A stretch of 64,000 bases of DNA from Georgenia faecalis (GTDB lineage Bacteria; Actinomycetota; Actinomycetes; Actinomycetales; Actinomycetaceae): assembly GCF_003710105.1 (NCBI RefSeq), contig NZ_CP033325.1, positions 682,001-746,000 on the forward strand, given 5' to 3'. The translations under genes were made by a program, and so were the position numbers. Numbering within the stretch: position 1 is the stretch's first letter; the number at the start of each line of letters is the position of its first letter. The notes beneath the pieces are model-generated. The model did no database searches and was not told where the DNA came from. It saw nothing but the letters and a program-made list of their open reading frames with translations. Below, one piece after another: positions 18,464 through 25,815 of the stretch.

Positions 18464-19594
18464 ATGCCGCTGCACCCCGAGGCGCTGCCGGACTTCCCGT
18501 GGGACAGCCTGGCGGACGCCCGCCGTCGCGCGTCCGCCCACCCGGACGGCATCGTCGACCTCTCCGTCGGCACCCCCGTCGACCCGACGCCCGACGTCGT
18601 CACCCGCGCGCTCGCCGCGGCGGCGGACTCGCCGGGCTACCCGACCACCCAGGGCACCGCGGCCCTGCGCGAGGCGGTCGTCGACTGGTTCGCCCGGCGC
18701 CGCGGCGTGCCCGACCTGCGCCCCGAGGCCGTCCTGCCGACCATCGGCTCCAAGGAGCTCGTCGCGTTCCTGCCCGCCCTGCTGGGCATGGGCCCCGGCG
18801 ACGTCGTCATGCACCCGAGCATCGCCTACCCCACGTACGACGTCGGGGCACGGCTGGTCGGGGCCGAACCCTTCCCCGCCGACGCGACCACGGCCATCGG
18901 GCCGGGCCGGGTGCGGCTCGTCTGGCTCAACTCCCCGTCCAACCCCACCGGGCGCGTGCTCGGGGTGGAGCACCTCGCCAAGGTCGTCGCCTGGGCGCGG
19001 GAGCGCGGGGCCGTCGTGGCGAGCGACGAGTGCTACGCCGAGCTCGCCTGGGACGAGCCCTGGGTGAGCGAGGGCGTGCCGAGCCTCCTCGACCCGCGCG
19101 TCACCGGCGGCAGCCACGAGGGCCTGCTCGTCCTGTACTCCGCGAGCAAGCAGTCCAACCTCGCCGGCTACCGCGCGGCCTTCGCCGCCGGCGACCCGGC
19201 GCTCGTGGAGCGCCTCCTCGCCGTGCGCAAGCACGCCGGGATGATGATGCCGGCGCCGGTCCAGGCGGCCCTGGCCGCAGCGCTCGGCGACGACGCCCAC
19301 GTGGCCCAGCAGCGCGAGCGCTACCGCGCGCGCCGGGAGGTGCTCCTCGCCGGGTGCGCGGCCGGCGGGCTGCAGGTTGCCCCGGAGAGCCAGGCCGGCC
19401 TCTACCTGTGGGCCCGGCTCCCCGGCGCCACCGGCCGGGAGATCGTCGCCGCGCTCGCCGAGCGCGGCATCCTCGCGGCCCCGGGGGAGTTCTACGGCCC
19501 CCTCGGCGCCGACCACGTCCGGATCGCCCTCACCGCGACCGACGAGCGCGTGGCGGCGGCGGCCCGGCGCCTCGCCGAGGCGCCGCTGCGCTGA
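18464..19594 (+). CDS. dapC: Succinyldiaminopimelate transaminase DapC
   Basis: This is a fold-type I PLP aminotransferase of 376 residues. It catalyses transfer of an amino group to N-succinyl-2-amino-6-ketopimelate in the succinylase branch of lysine/meso-diaminopimelate synthesis. The PLP-binding Lys229 is in 'YSASKQSNLAGYR', and 'NSPSNPTGRVLG' and 'ASDECYAELAW' carry the conserved Asn and the Asp/Tyr that hold the cofactor. The N-terminal 'LPDFPWDSL' is characteristic of actinobacterial DapC. The gene lies directly behind fdxA and shares its transcript. The matching succinyltransferase gene dapD is also in this window (24872-25804), which supports the assignment over other class I aminotransferases. 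Confidence 0.92.
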   Translation: MPLHPEALPDFPWDSLADARRRASAHPDGIVDLSVGTPVDPTPDVVTRALAAAADSPGYPTTQGTAALREAVVDWFARRRGVPDLRPEAVLPTIGSKELVAFLPALLGMGPGDVVMHPSIAYPTYDVGARLVGAEPFPADATTAIGPGRVRLVWLNSPSNPTGRVLGVEHLAKVVAWARERGAVVASDECYAELAWDEPWVSEGVPSLLDPRVTGGSHEGLLVLYSASKQSNLAGYRAAFAAGDPALVERLLAVRKHAGMMMPAPVQAALAAALGDDAHVAQQRERYRARREVLLAGCAAGGLQVAPESQAGLYLWARLPGATGREIVAALAERGILAAPGEFYGPLGADHVRIALTATDERVAAAARRLAEAPLR

Positions 19595-19810
19595 CGCGCG
19601 CCGCGGCGCGCAGGGCGTGCGGCAGGGGGACGGTTTCCCAGGTCGACGTCCGTGGCCGGGCCTAGTGTGGGGGTCAAGCCCGCCACGAGCTTTGGGAAAG
19701 GCGCTGCCGCCCAGGTAGCGTGACCGGGCGGACCGACGAGGTTCCTCGTCGCGCCGGTGTGCGAGCCGTACGGCACGCTCAAGGAAGAGATCCCGGGGAG
19801 GGAACCACGT

Positions 19811-21109
19811 ATGTCCGATGCCACGCCCACGCCGGCGACGTTCCAGGTCGACGGCACGACGCTCCAGTTCGAACGCGTCCAGGCGCGCGAGGGCAACGAC
19901 GGCGTCGTCATCTCGAACCTGCTCAAGGAGACCGGGCTCGTCACGCTCGACTCCGGGTTCATGAACACGGCGACGACGACGTCGCAGATCACCTACATCG
20001 ACGGTGACGAGGGCATCCTGCGCTACCGCGGCTACCCGATCGACCAGCTGGCGGCCGGGTCCTCGTTCCTCGAGGTGGCCTACCTCCTCATCTACGGCGA
20101 GCTGCCCGACGCCTCGGCGCTCGAGCAGTTCACCACCCGGGTGACCCGCCACCGCCTGCTTCACGAGGACTTCAAGTCCTTCTTCACCGCGTTCCCGGCG
20201 AACGGCCACCCCATGGCCATCCTCCAGTCGGGCATCGCCGGCCTCGCCACCTACTACCAGCACACGCTCGACCCGAAGGACCCCGAGCAGCTCGAGCTCG
20301 CCACGGTCCTGCTGCTGGCCAAGGTGCCGACGATGATCGCCTACATCGCCAAGCGGGCCCTCGGCCTCCCGCTGCTCTACCCGGACTCCTCGCGGGGCTA
20401 CGTCGAGGACTTCCTCCGGCTCACGTTCCACCTGCCCTACCAGGACAAGAGCGTCGACCCGGTCCTCACCAAGGCCCTCGACATGCTCCTCATCCTCCAC
20501 GCCGACCACGAGCAGAACTGCTCGACGTCGACGGTGCGGATGGTGGGCTCCTCGCACGCCAACATCTACGCCTCCATCGCGGCCGGCGTGGGCGCGCTGT
20601 CCGGCCCGCTGCACGGTGGCGCGAACGAGGCGGTCCTCAGCATGCTCGACGCCATCAAGGCCGGCGGCGGGGACGCCTCGGACTTCATGCGCCGGGTGAA
20701 GGACAAGGAGGACGGCGTCCGGCTCATGGGCTTCGGCCACCGGGTGTACAAGAACTACGACCCCCGCGCCGCCATCGTCAAGGACGCCGCCCACGAGGTG
20801 CTCACCCAGCTCGGCAGCTCCGACGAGCTGCTCGACATCGCCATGGGCCTGGAGGACATCGCCCTCCACGACGACTACTTCATCGAGCGCAAGCTGTACC
20901 CCAACGTCGACTTCTACACCGGCCTCATCTACAAGGCCATGGGCTTCCCCACGCAGATGTTCACCCCGCTGTTCGCCATGGGGCGCCTGCCCGGCTGGAT
21001 CGCCCAGTACCGCGAGATGATCGCCGACCCGACGACGAAGATCGGCCGCCCCCGCCAGGTGTACACCGGCGAGGGGGAGCGCGACTTCGTCGCGCTCGAC
21101 CAGCGCTGA
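19811..21109 (+). CDS. gltA: Citrate synthase
   Basis: This condenses acetyl-CoA with oxaloacetate at the entry of the TCA cycle. It is a 432-residue, type II-like citrate synthase. Conserved elements are 'YRGYPIDQLA', 'HADHEQNCSTSTVR', the active-site region 'GPLHGGANEAVL' and 'GFGHRVYKNYDPRA' with the second catalytic His, and the C-terminal 'GRPRQVYTG'. The ATG at 19811 follows CCGGGGAGGGA at good spacing. An in-frame ATG-type extension from 19757 lacks a ribosome-binding site and family similarity. A TAGCGT hexamer near 19716 could be its -10 element, giving a leader of roughly 90 bases. A strong hairpin follows at 21175. Confidence 0.96.
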   Translation: MSDATPTPATFQVDGTTLQFERVQAREGNDGVVISNLLKETGLVTLDSGFMNTATTTSQITYIDGDEGILRYRGYPIDQLAAGSSFLEVAYLLIYGELPDASALEQFTTRVTRHRLLHEDFKSFFTAFPANGHPMAILQSGIAGLATYYQHTLDPKDPEQLELATVLLLAKVPTMIAYIAKRALGLPLLYPDSSRGYVEDFLRLTFHLPYQDKSVDPVLTKALDMLLILHADHEQNCSTSTVRMVGSSHANIYASIAAGVGALSGPLHGGANEAVLSMLDAIKAGGGDASDFMRRVKDKEDGVRLMGFGHRVYKNYDPRAAIVKDAAHEVLTQLGSSDELLDIAMGLEDIALHDDYFIERKLYPNVDFYTGLIYKAMGFPTQMFTPLFAMGRLPGWIAQYREMIADPTTKIGRPRQVYTGEGERDFVALDQR

Positions 21110-21174
21110 TCGCGCGCGCGGGATCCGTGAGGGCCCCGCGCGTGCTCGGGCGTCCGCGCGGACGCCTGGCGTCC

Positions 21175-21207
21175 GAGAGGCCGTCACCATGCCGGTGACG
21201 GCCTCTC
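21175..21207. terminator. Perfect 14-bp hairpin, bidirectional terminator
   Basis: GAGAGGCCGTCACC (21175-21188) and GGTGACGGCCTCTC (21194-21207) pair perfectly around a five-base loop, between the convergent ends of gltA and the response regulator. There is no T run, but the position and stem quality make a two-way terminator the best reading. Confidence 0.75.
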
Positions 21208-21264
21208 GTCGTCCTGCGCGGCGCCTCGGTGCGCCGTCCCGCCGGGTCGGCCGGACGTGCGGCG

Positions 21265-21930
21265 CTACGCGTCGAGGGAGAGGTCGATGAGCCCGAGCTG
21301 GGAGGCCTTGATGACGGTCTGCACCCGGTCGCGGACGCCGAGCTTGGTCATGATCTGGGTCATGTTGGCCTTGACGGAGGCCTCGGAGTAGTGGATCCGG
21401 CGGGCGATCTCGGCGTTGCTCAGGCCCCGCCCGAGCCACTGGAGCACCTCGCGCTCCCGCTCGGTGAAGCTCTGCAGGACCTCGCTGGAGGGGCGCGCGG
21501 ACGTGCCCTCGCGGACGCTGCGGACGAGCGCCAGCGAGATCGCGGGGGCGAGGGCCGCCTCGCCGGCGTACACGCGGCGGATGCCCTGGACGATGTCGCC
21601 CGGGTCCATGTCCTTGACGAGGTAGCCCGTGGCGCCTGCGCGCAGGGCCGCGACGACGTGCTCCTGCTCGCTGAACGTCGTCATGGCGATGACCTTGACC
21701 TCGGGGTGCTCGCGGGCGAGTACCTCCATGGCCTCGATACCCCCCATGACCGGCATCTGGAGGTCCATGAGGACGATGTCGGGTCGGTGGGTGTCGGTCA
21801 TCCGGATGCCGATGAGGCCGTTCGAGGCGATCCCCGCGCACACCATGCCCTCGGCGTTGTTGACGAACACCGCCAACGCCTCGGACATCAGGGGGTGGTC
21901 GTCGACGATGAGGACCCGGATGTGCTCCAT
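21265..21930 (-). CDS. NarL/LuxR-family response regulator next to the small peptide gene
   Basis: This is a DNA-binding response regulator of 221 residues. The receiver domain has acidic residues Asp10/Asp11, the phosphoacceptor Asp56 in 'IVLMDLQMP', the Thr in 'AMTTFSE' and Lys in 'GYLVKDM'. A LuxR-type helix-turn-helix follows ('FTEREREVLQWLGRGLSNAEIARRI', split here by eye, with the recognition helix 'SEASVKANMTQIMTKLG'). The ATG at 21930 is the natural family start and a TACACT hexamer lies six bases before it. It diverges from the exported-peptide gene and the histidine kinase gene; the 142-base gap to the peptide gene is a likely target of the regulator. The partner kinase is assigned by proximity. 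Confidence 0.93.
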   Translation of the reverse strand: MEHIRVLIVDDHPLMSEALAVFVNNAEGMVCAGIASNGLIGIRMTDTHRPDIVLMDLQMPVMGGIEAMEVLAREHPEVKVIAMTTFSEQEHVVAALRAGATGYLVKDMDPGDIVQGIRRVYAGEAALAPAISLALVRSVREGTSARPSSEVLQSFTEREREVLQWLGRGLSNAEIARRIHYSEASVKANMTQIMTKLGVRDRVQTVIKASQLGLIDLSLDA

Positions 21931-21936
21931 GCCCGA

Positions 21937-21942
21937 AGTGTA
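21937..21942 (-). promoter_or_regulatory. Candidate -10 element, leaderless response-regulator transcript
   Basis: TACACT on the minus strand ends six bases before the ATG at 21930, so the mRNA would begin at the start codon. No ribosome-binding site is present. Confidence 0.45.
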
Positions 21943-22072
21943 TGCGGGGCGCGGAACGACTCCGTCGAGGTGGGGTAGCCATAAGTAGATCAGGAGGTCG
22001 CGAACCGCAGTATTGTGCGGGTGTAGTGAAGGCGGTGACCACCCCGGTCGCCGAACCGAGAAGGGAAATTTC

Positions 22073-22273
22073 ATGCGCGTATTTGCTTCCATCGGGGTCG
22101 CTGCCGTCCTCGCGATCGCGCCCGCGGCCTCGGCCGGCGCCCGCGACGCCGGCGCCAGCCTCGAGACGGCGACGGCGACGGCGACCGTCGCGCCCGCGAT
22201 CACGCGCCCGGGCGGCGTCACCACCAACGGGTTCGTCAGCGACCTCAACTGCTTCTTCTTCAAGCGCTGCTGA
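22073..22273 (+). CDS. Small exported peptide precursor with C-terminal Cys-x5-Cys
   Basis: This is a 66-residue open frame with a textbook secretion signal: Met-Arg, a hydrophobic core at residues 3-18, and an Ala-Ser-Ala cleavage site before Gly22. The mature part would be about 45 residues: a low-complexity Thr/Ala region (residues 31-42), then a tail 'GFVSDLNCFFFKRC' that ends on a cysteine. Cys60 and Cys66 could close a seven-residue ring. The ATG at 22073 follows GAAGGGA at seven bases; the extended frame from 22013 lacks a signal. It sits between a divergent LuxR-type regulator and a histidine kinase that begins 41 bases later. I do not recognise the family. A signalling peptide is inferred; a bacteriocin-like peptide is the alternative. 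Confidence 0.7.
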   Translation: MRVFASIGVAAVLAIAPAASAGARDAGASLETATATATVAPAITRPGGVTTNGFVSDLNCFFFKRC

Positions 22274-22302
22274 TCGAGGTCTCGGGGCGGCGCCGCGAGC
22301 GC

Positions 22303-22308
22303 TATCGT
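22303..22308 (+). promoter_or_regulatory. Candidate -10 element, leaderless kinase transcript
   Basis: TATCGT ends six bases before the GTG at 22315. The kinase could therefore be expressed separately from the peptide gene, as well as by read-through from it. Confidence 0.4.
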
Positions 22309-22314
22309 CACCAC

Positions 22315-23511
22315 GTGTCGCGGCGCAGCCCCATCGAGAAGCCCACCAGCTCCAAGCCGAGCTTCTGGGCGAGCGCGCCCATGCCCCGGTGGGCGCAAGC
22401 GCTCATCGTCGGGGCCGCCACCTTCTCTGCCGTGTCCGACGTGATCGCCGAGGTCGGCCGCGACGATGCGGCCACGATGGCGGAAACGTCCGCAGGGACG
22501 GCCCTCGCCCTGGTTCTCATGGCGAACGCCGCGCTGGCGCTCATGGCCTTCCGGGTCTCCATCGGGGCCGCGATCCTCGCCGGCGTGATGCTCATCAGCA
22601 TGTTCAGTCCCGTCGGATCCGGTATCGGTCTCCTCGGGATGGCGGTCTCGGGCATCGTCGTCGCTAAGGCCGACCGGCGTTTCGCGGCGTGCTACGTCGT
22701 CTTCTGCGCGCTCTGGCTGGCGGGGAGCTTCGCCCTGCACGAGGACCTGAGGGAGACCGGCTTCGTCGTCGGTGGCCTCCTCCTCGTCTCCGCCGCGATC
22801 GGCGCCGCCTACGCCGCGCTCGCCGAGCGCAACCGCGCCGCGGCGGTCCGGATCTCGGGCTTCGAGGAGGAGCGCGAGGAGTCCATCAAGGGCGAGCGCA
22901 GCCGCATCGCCCGCGAGCTCCACGACATCGTCGCCCACCACATCACCATGGCGTCCATGCACGCGAGCGTCGTCTCGATGGCGCAGGACCCGGAGCAGCG
23001 GGACAAGTCCCTCAAGGTCATCGCGGGCTCCACGCGGCAGGCCCTCACGGAGCTGCGGTGGATGCTCCACGTCCTGCAGAACGACGACGACGAGGAGTCG
23101 GCCGACGGCGAGTCCGCCCGGGACCTGCGCCTCGGCGCCACGCTCGGGTCCATCCGGCAGAACCTCGAGGCCCTGGGCTTCGCCACCGCGGTCGACTACG
23201 ACCCCAAGACGCTGGCCGGGCTGCCCGTGGAGACCGACCTGGCCCTGGGCCGGATCCTCCAGGAGGCTGCGACCAACGTCGTCAAGCACGGCGACCGGGC
23301 CCAGAAGGTCCGGATCAGCATCGGGCAGACCGCCACGTCCGTGCACCTCGTCGTGCGCAACGGGGTGGCCAAGGCGGGTCCGAGCGCCATCCCGTCCTCC
23401 GGCATGGGCCTGGAGAACATGCGCACCCGGGCCAGCCAGCGCGGCGGTCAGGTGGACGCCGGCGGCGACGGCGAGGTCTGGATCGTGCGCTGCGAGCTCC
23501 CGCTGCGCTAG
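22315..23511 (+). CDS. Membrane histidine kinase of the NarL-partner (HisKA_3) type
   Basis: This is a 398-residue sensor. The N-terminal ~175 residues contain about six hydrophobic segments (for example 'AQALIVGAATFSAVSDV', 'TALALVLMANAALALMAF', 'FVVGGLLLVSAAIGAAYAAL') with very short loops, so the input probably comes from within or at the membrane surface. The dimerisation helix carries 'RSRIARELHDIVAHH' with the phosphorylated His203, typical of HisKA_3. The ATPase domain has the N-box 'ILQEAATNVVKHG' and the 'GMGLENMRTRA' glycine box. This kinase class pairs with LuxR-type regulators, which matches the regulator on the other side of the peptide gene. The GTG at 22315 has no ribosome-binding site but lies directly after a -10 hexamer. 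Confidence 0.9.
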   Translation: MSRRSPIEKPTSSKPSFWASAPMPRWAQALIVGAATFSAVSDVIAEVGRDDAATMAETSAGTALALVLMANAALALMAFRVSIGAAILAGVMLISMFSPVGSGIGLLGMAVSGIVVAKADRRFAACYVVFCALWLAGSFALHEDLRETGFVVGGLLLVSAAIGAAYAALAERNRAAAVRISGFEEEREESIKGERSRIARELHDIVAHHITMASMHASVVSMAQDPEQRDKSLKVIAGSTRQALTELRWMLHVLQNDDDEESADGESARDLRLGATLGSIRQNLEALGFATAVDYDPKTLAGLPVETDLALGRILQEAATNVVKHGDRAQKVRISIGQTATSVHLVVRNGVAKAGPSAIPSSGMGLENMRTRASQRGGQVDAGGDGEVWIVRCELPLR

Positions 23512-23661
23512 GGCCGCGTCACGTGTCGACTTAGGTCAGGGCGCGGTGGCCGAACGGGTAGGTCCAGCCGCGTCCCCACGCGCCTACCGTCGGTGGCAGG
23601 CCCGGTATCCCGGTGGGGACGGTGACTGTCGGCGGTGACACTCCGCCGGGGCACCGGGTGC

Positions 23662-23699
23662 CTCACGACGGCCCGGCCGGGGGGACGGGCCGTCGTGAG
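23662..23699. terminator. Perfect 14-bp inverted repeat after the kinase gene
   Basis: CTCACGACGGCCCG (23662-23675) pairs perfectly with CGGGCCGTCGTGAG (23686-23699) across a ten-base G-rich loop. It is 150 bases past the kinase stop and 30 bases before the next ATG, so it could terminate the kinase transcript or act in the leader of the small gene. No T run follows. Confidence 0.55.
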
Positions 23700-23729
23700 A
23701 TCCCCGCGACGCACCGGCAGGAGGGGCGC

Positions 23730-23969
23730 ATGGACGAGATCCTCGAGTGGGACGGCGGCACCCGCGTGCTGACCTTCGCGGACCGCGAGTGCGCGCTGCG
23801 CGCCCTGCGGGTGCTCCGGGACGAGCGCCTGCCGGCGCTGCCGGCCGAGGAGCGGTGGCGCCCCGAGATCCTCCTCGAGGCCGGTGAGGCGCGCGTCGCG
23901 CGGGCCCGCGAGCTGCTCGCCGAGCGAGGGCTGCCCGTCGTCGAGCTCGCCGCGGCGCACGTCGCCTGA
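23730..23969 (+). CDS. Small protein of unknown function
   Basis: This is a 79-residue protein starting at the ATG at 23730, which follows a good GGCAGGAGGGG ribosome-binding site. The sequence is acidic and Arg/Leu-rich. 'ILEWDGGTRVLTFADRECALRALRVLRDERLPAL' reads as two short strands then a helix, and the second half ('EARVARARELLAERGLPVVELA') as another helix. No signal peptide, membrane helix or Cys pair is visible. I do not recognise it. The preceding hairpin and its own ribosome-binding site suggest independent expression. It converges on the gene ending at 24001. Confidence 0.65.
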   Translation: MDEILEWDGGTRVLTFADRECALRALRVLRDERLPALPAEERWRPEILLEAGEARVARARELLAERGLPVVELAAAHVA

Positions 23970-24000
23970 GGGGCAGCGGGCCCCCGCCGGCTCGGGGGCG

Positions 24001-24879
24001 TCAGGACACGCGGACGGTGCCCGGGGCGAGCGCGGGCTCTGCGTCGGTCCACTGCGCGTCGTTGCCGTGGCTGCGGTCCCACACCTGGTCGCCGACGTGC
24101 ACGCGGGTGACGCCCGTGACGCTCGCCGTCGCCACCGACCACTGCGCGGCCGCCCAGGTGTACCGGTCCAGGGTCGCGGCCGACGAGCCCGGGAACGAGG
24201 CGGCGTCGATCTCCACGCCCTCGTCCGTCGTGGCGCTCGGGGCCACACCGAAGTCCCGCTCGAGCCGCCCGGCGACCGCCTCGGCCACCGTGGCCTCGTC
24301 CTCAGGCATGGGGAGCCGGCAGGTGAGCGCCGCGGGGGAGTGCCCCGACAGGGCGGAGGCGAACGCCCGGCCCTCCGGCTCGTGGTCGGCGTAGGCGTCG
24401 GGGTAGGCGGAGCGCTGGACCTGCTGCGCCGCCTCGGTGATGGGCAGCGCCTCGTACCCCTGCACCGCGACGAGGCCGTCGTAGAAGGCGTTCGTGGCGT
24501 AGACCGGGTCCATCACCTGCTCCGGCGTGCCCCACCCCTGCGAGGGGCGCTGCTGGAAGAGCCCGAGCGAGTCGCGGTCGCCGTAGTCGATGTTGCGCAG
24601 CTTCGACTCCTGCACGGCGGTGGCGATGGCGATCGAGGCGGCGCGCGCCGGCAGCTCCCGGCGCAGGGCGACGGCGGTGATGAGGGCGGCGTTGTCGGCC
24701 TGGTCGGCGTCGATCGTGGCCGTCGAGCCGTCCTCCGCCGTCACGGTGCAGGCGTTGGCCGTCCGCTGGGGCAGCAGCCAGGTGAGGCCCAGGACCACCC
24801 CGCCGGTGGCCAGGGCCAGGACGACCACGCCGAGGAGGGCCCGCGAGAGCAGTCGCGGGCGGCGGGCGGGCTCACGCAT
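24001..24879 (-). CDS. Membrane-anchored lysozyme-like protein of unknown function
   Basis: This is a 292-residue protein with a cytoplasmic Arg-rich start, one membrane helix (about residues 12-32, '[21 protein letters not shown]') and an extracytoplasmic domain. The stretch '[20 protein letters not shown]' followed by '[16 protein letters not shown]' matches the transglycosylase/lysozyme-like fold: a Glu in the position of the catalytic acid, then a Gly-Leu-Phe-Gln-Gln segment. Similar actinobacterial proteins carry the unhelpful label 'heavy metal transporter'. Muralytic activity is inferred, not shown. The ATG at 24879 lies inside the last codons of dapD (8-base overlap), so the two genes are co-translated, which fits a link to peptidoglycan. 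Confidence 0.75.
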   Translation of the reverse strand: MREPARRPRLLSRALLGVVVLALATGGVVLGLTWLLPQRTANACTVTAEDGSTATIDADQADNAALITAVALRRELPARAASIAIATAVQESKLRNIDYGDRDSLGLFQQRPSQGWGTPEQVMDPVYATNAFYDGLVAVQGYEALPITEAAQQVQRSAYPDAYADHEPEGRAFASALSGHSPAALTCRLPMPEDEATVAEAVAGRLERDFGVAPSATTDEGVEIDAASFPGSSAATLDRYTWAAAQWSVATASVTGVTRVHVGDQVWDRSHGNDAQWTDAEPALAPGTVRVS

Positions 24880-25804
24880 GGAGGGCGTCGTTGAGGACGA
24901 TCCCGGTCCCCGCGCGGGGCAGCGCCTCGACGGCCCCGCTGACGGAGTTGCGGCGCAGGAGGACGTTGTCCCGGCCGGAGAGCTCGCGGGCGGCCACGAC
25001 CCGGGGCGCCCCCGACCCGGCCGGCAGCACCGTGACCTTGGTGCCCGCGGTGACGTAGAGCCCCGCCTCGACGACGCAGTCGTCACCGAGGCTGATGCCG
25101 AGACCGGCGTTGGCGCCGAGCAGGCAGCGCCGCCCGATAGAGATGACGTGCTGGCCGCCGCCCGAGAGGGTGCCCATGATGGACGCGCCCCCGCCGATGT
25201 CCGAGCCGTCGCCGACGACGACGCCCTGGGAGATGCGTCCCTCCACCATGGAGCGGCCCAGCGTGCCGGCGTTGAAGTTGACGAAGCCCTCGTGCATGAC
25301 GGTGGTGCCGGGCGCGAGGTGGGCGCCGAGCCGGACCCGGGAGGCGTCGGCGATGCGCACGCCCTCCGGGGTCACGTAGTCGGTCATCCGGGGGAACTTG
25401 TCGACGCCATGCACGGTGACGTGGCCCTGCGCGGCGCGCAGGCGCGCCCGAGTGCTCTCGAAGCCGTCGACGGCGCAGGGGCCGGCCGAGGTCCACACGA
25501 CGTTGGGCAGGACGGCGAAGATCCCGTCGAGGTTGAGCGTGTTCGGCGCGACCAGCCGGTGGGAGAGGAGGTGCAGGCGCAGGTAGGCGTCCGCCGTGCC
25601 GGCCGGCGCGGCGTCGAGGTCGATCTCGGTGCGGACGATCTCGGTCCGCACCCCCCGGACCTCGTCGCGGCCCTCGGCCGCGGCGAGGGCCCCGGCGTCG
25701 GTGTCACCGCCGGCGCCGAGGGCGGGCGAGGGGTACCAGGCGTCGAGGACCTGGCCGTCCTCGGTGCGGGTGGCCAGGCCGATCCCGTGTGCGATGCGCT
25801 CCAT
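24872..25804 (-). CDS. dapD: Tetrahydrodipicolinate N-succinyltransferase DapD
   Basis: This uses succinyl-CoA to acylate tetrahydrodipicolinate, the first committed step of the succinylase lysine/DAP branch. It has 310 residues, matching the longer actinobacterial DapD type. An N-terminal alpha/beta domain is followed by left-handed beta-helix hexapeptide repeats from about residue 150 to 265 ('[19 protein letters not shown]', '[15 protein letters not shown]', '[18 protein letters not shown]'). The ATG at 25804 begins the conserved '[19 protein letters not shown]'. The NUDIX gene ends 12 bases upstream. Together with dapC it shows that this organism makes DAP through succinylated intermediates. 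Confidence 0.95.
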   Translation of the reverse strand: MERIAHGIGLATRTEDGQVLDAWYPSPALGAGGDTDAGALAAAEGRDEVRGVRTEIVRTEIDLDAAPAGTADAYLRLHLLSHRLVAPNTLNLDGIFAVLPNVVWTSAGPCAVDGFESTRARLRAAQGHVTVHGVDKFPRMTDYVTPEGVRIADASRVRLGAHLAPGTTVMHEGFVNFNAGTLGRSMVEGRISQGVVVGDGSDIGGGASIMGTLSGGGQHVISIGRRCLLGANAGLGISLGDDCVVEAGLYVTAGTKVTVLPAGSGAPRVVAARELSGRDNVLLRRNSVSGAVEALPRAGTGIVLNDALHA

Positions 25805-25815
25805 GGCGGTCCAGC

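Noticed and set aside
18092-22042. 1316-residue minus-strand open frame across fdxA, dapC and gltA
   Set aside because: It is antisense to well-identified enzymes; the part beyond 21265 is a different frame of the response regulator region.
22013-22072. Upstream start for the small exported peptide
   Set aside because: It overlaps the likely promoter, adds a polar extension that would spoil the signal peptide and has no ribosome-binding site.
22073-22273. The small peptide as a lanthipeptide or an AgrD-type precursor
   Set aside because: No lanthionine synthetase, cyclodehydratase or AgrB-type protease is encoded nearby, and a Sec-type signal is not typical of those leaders.
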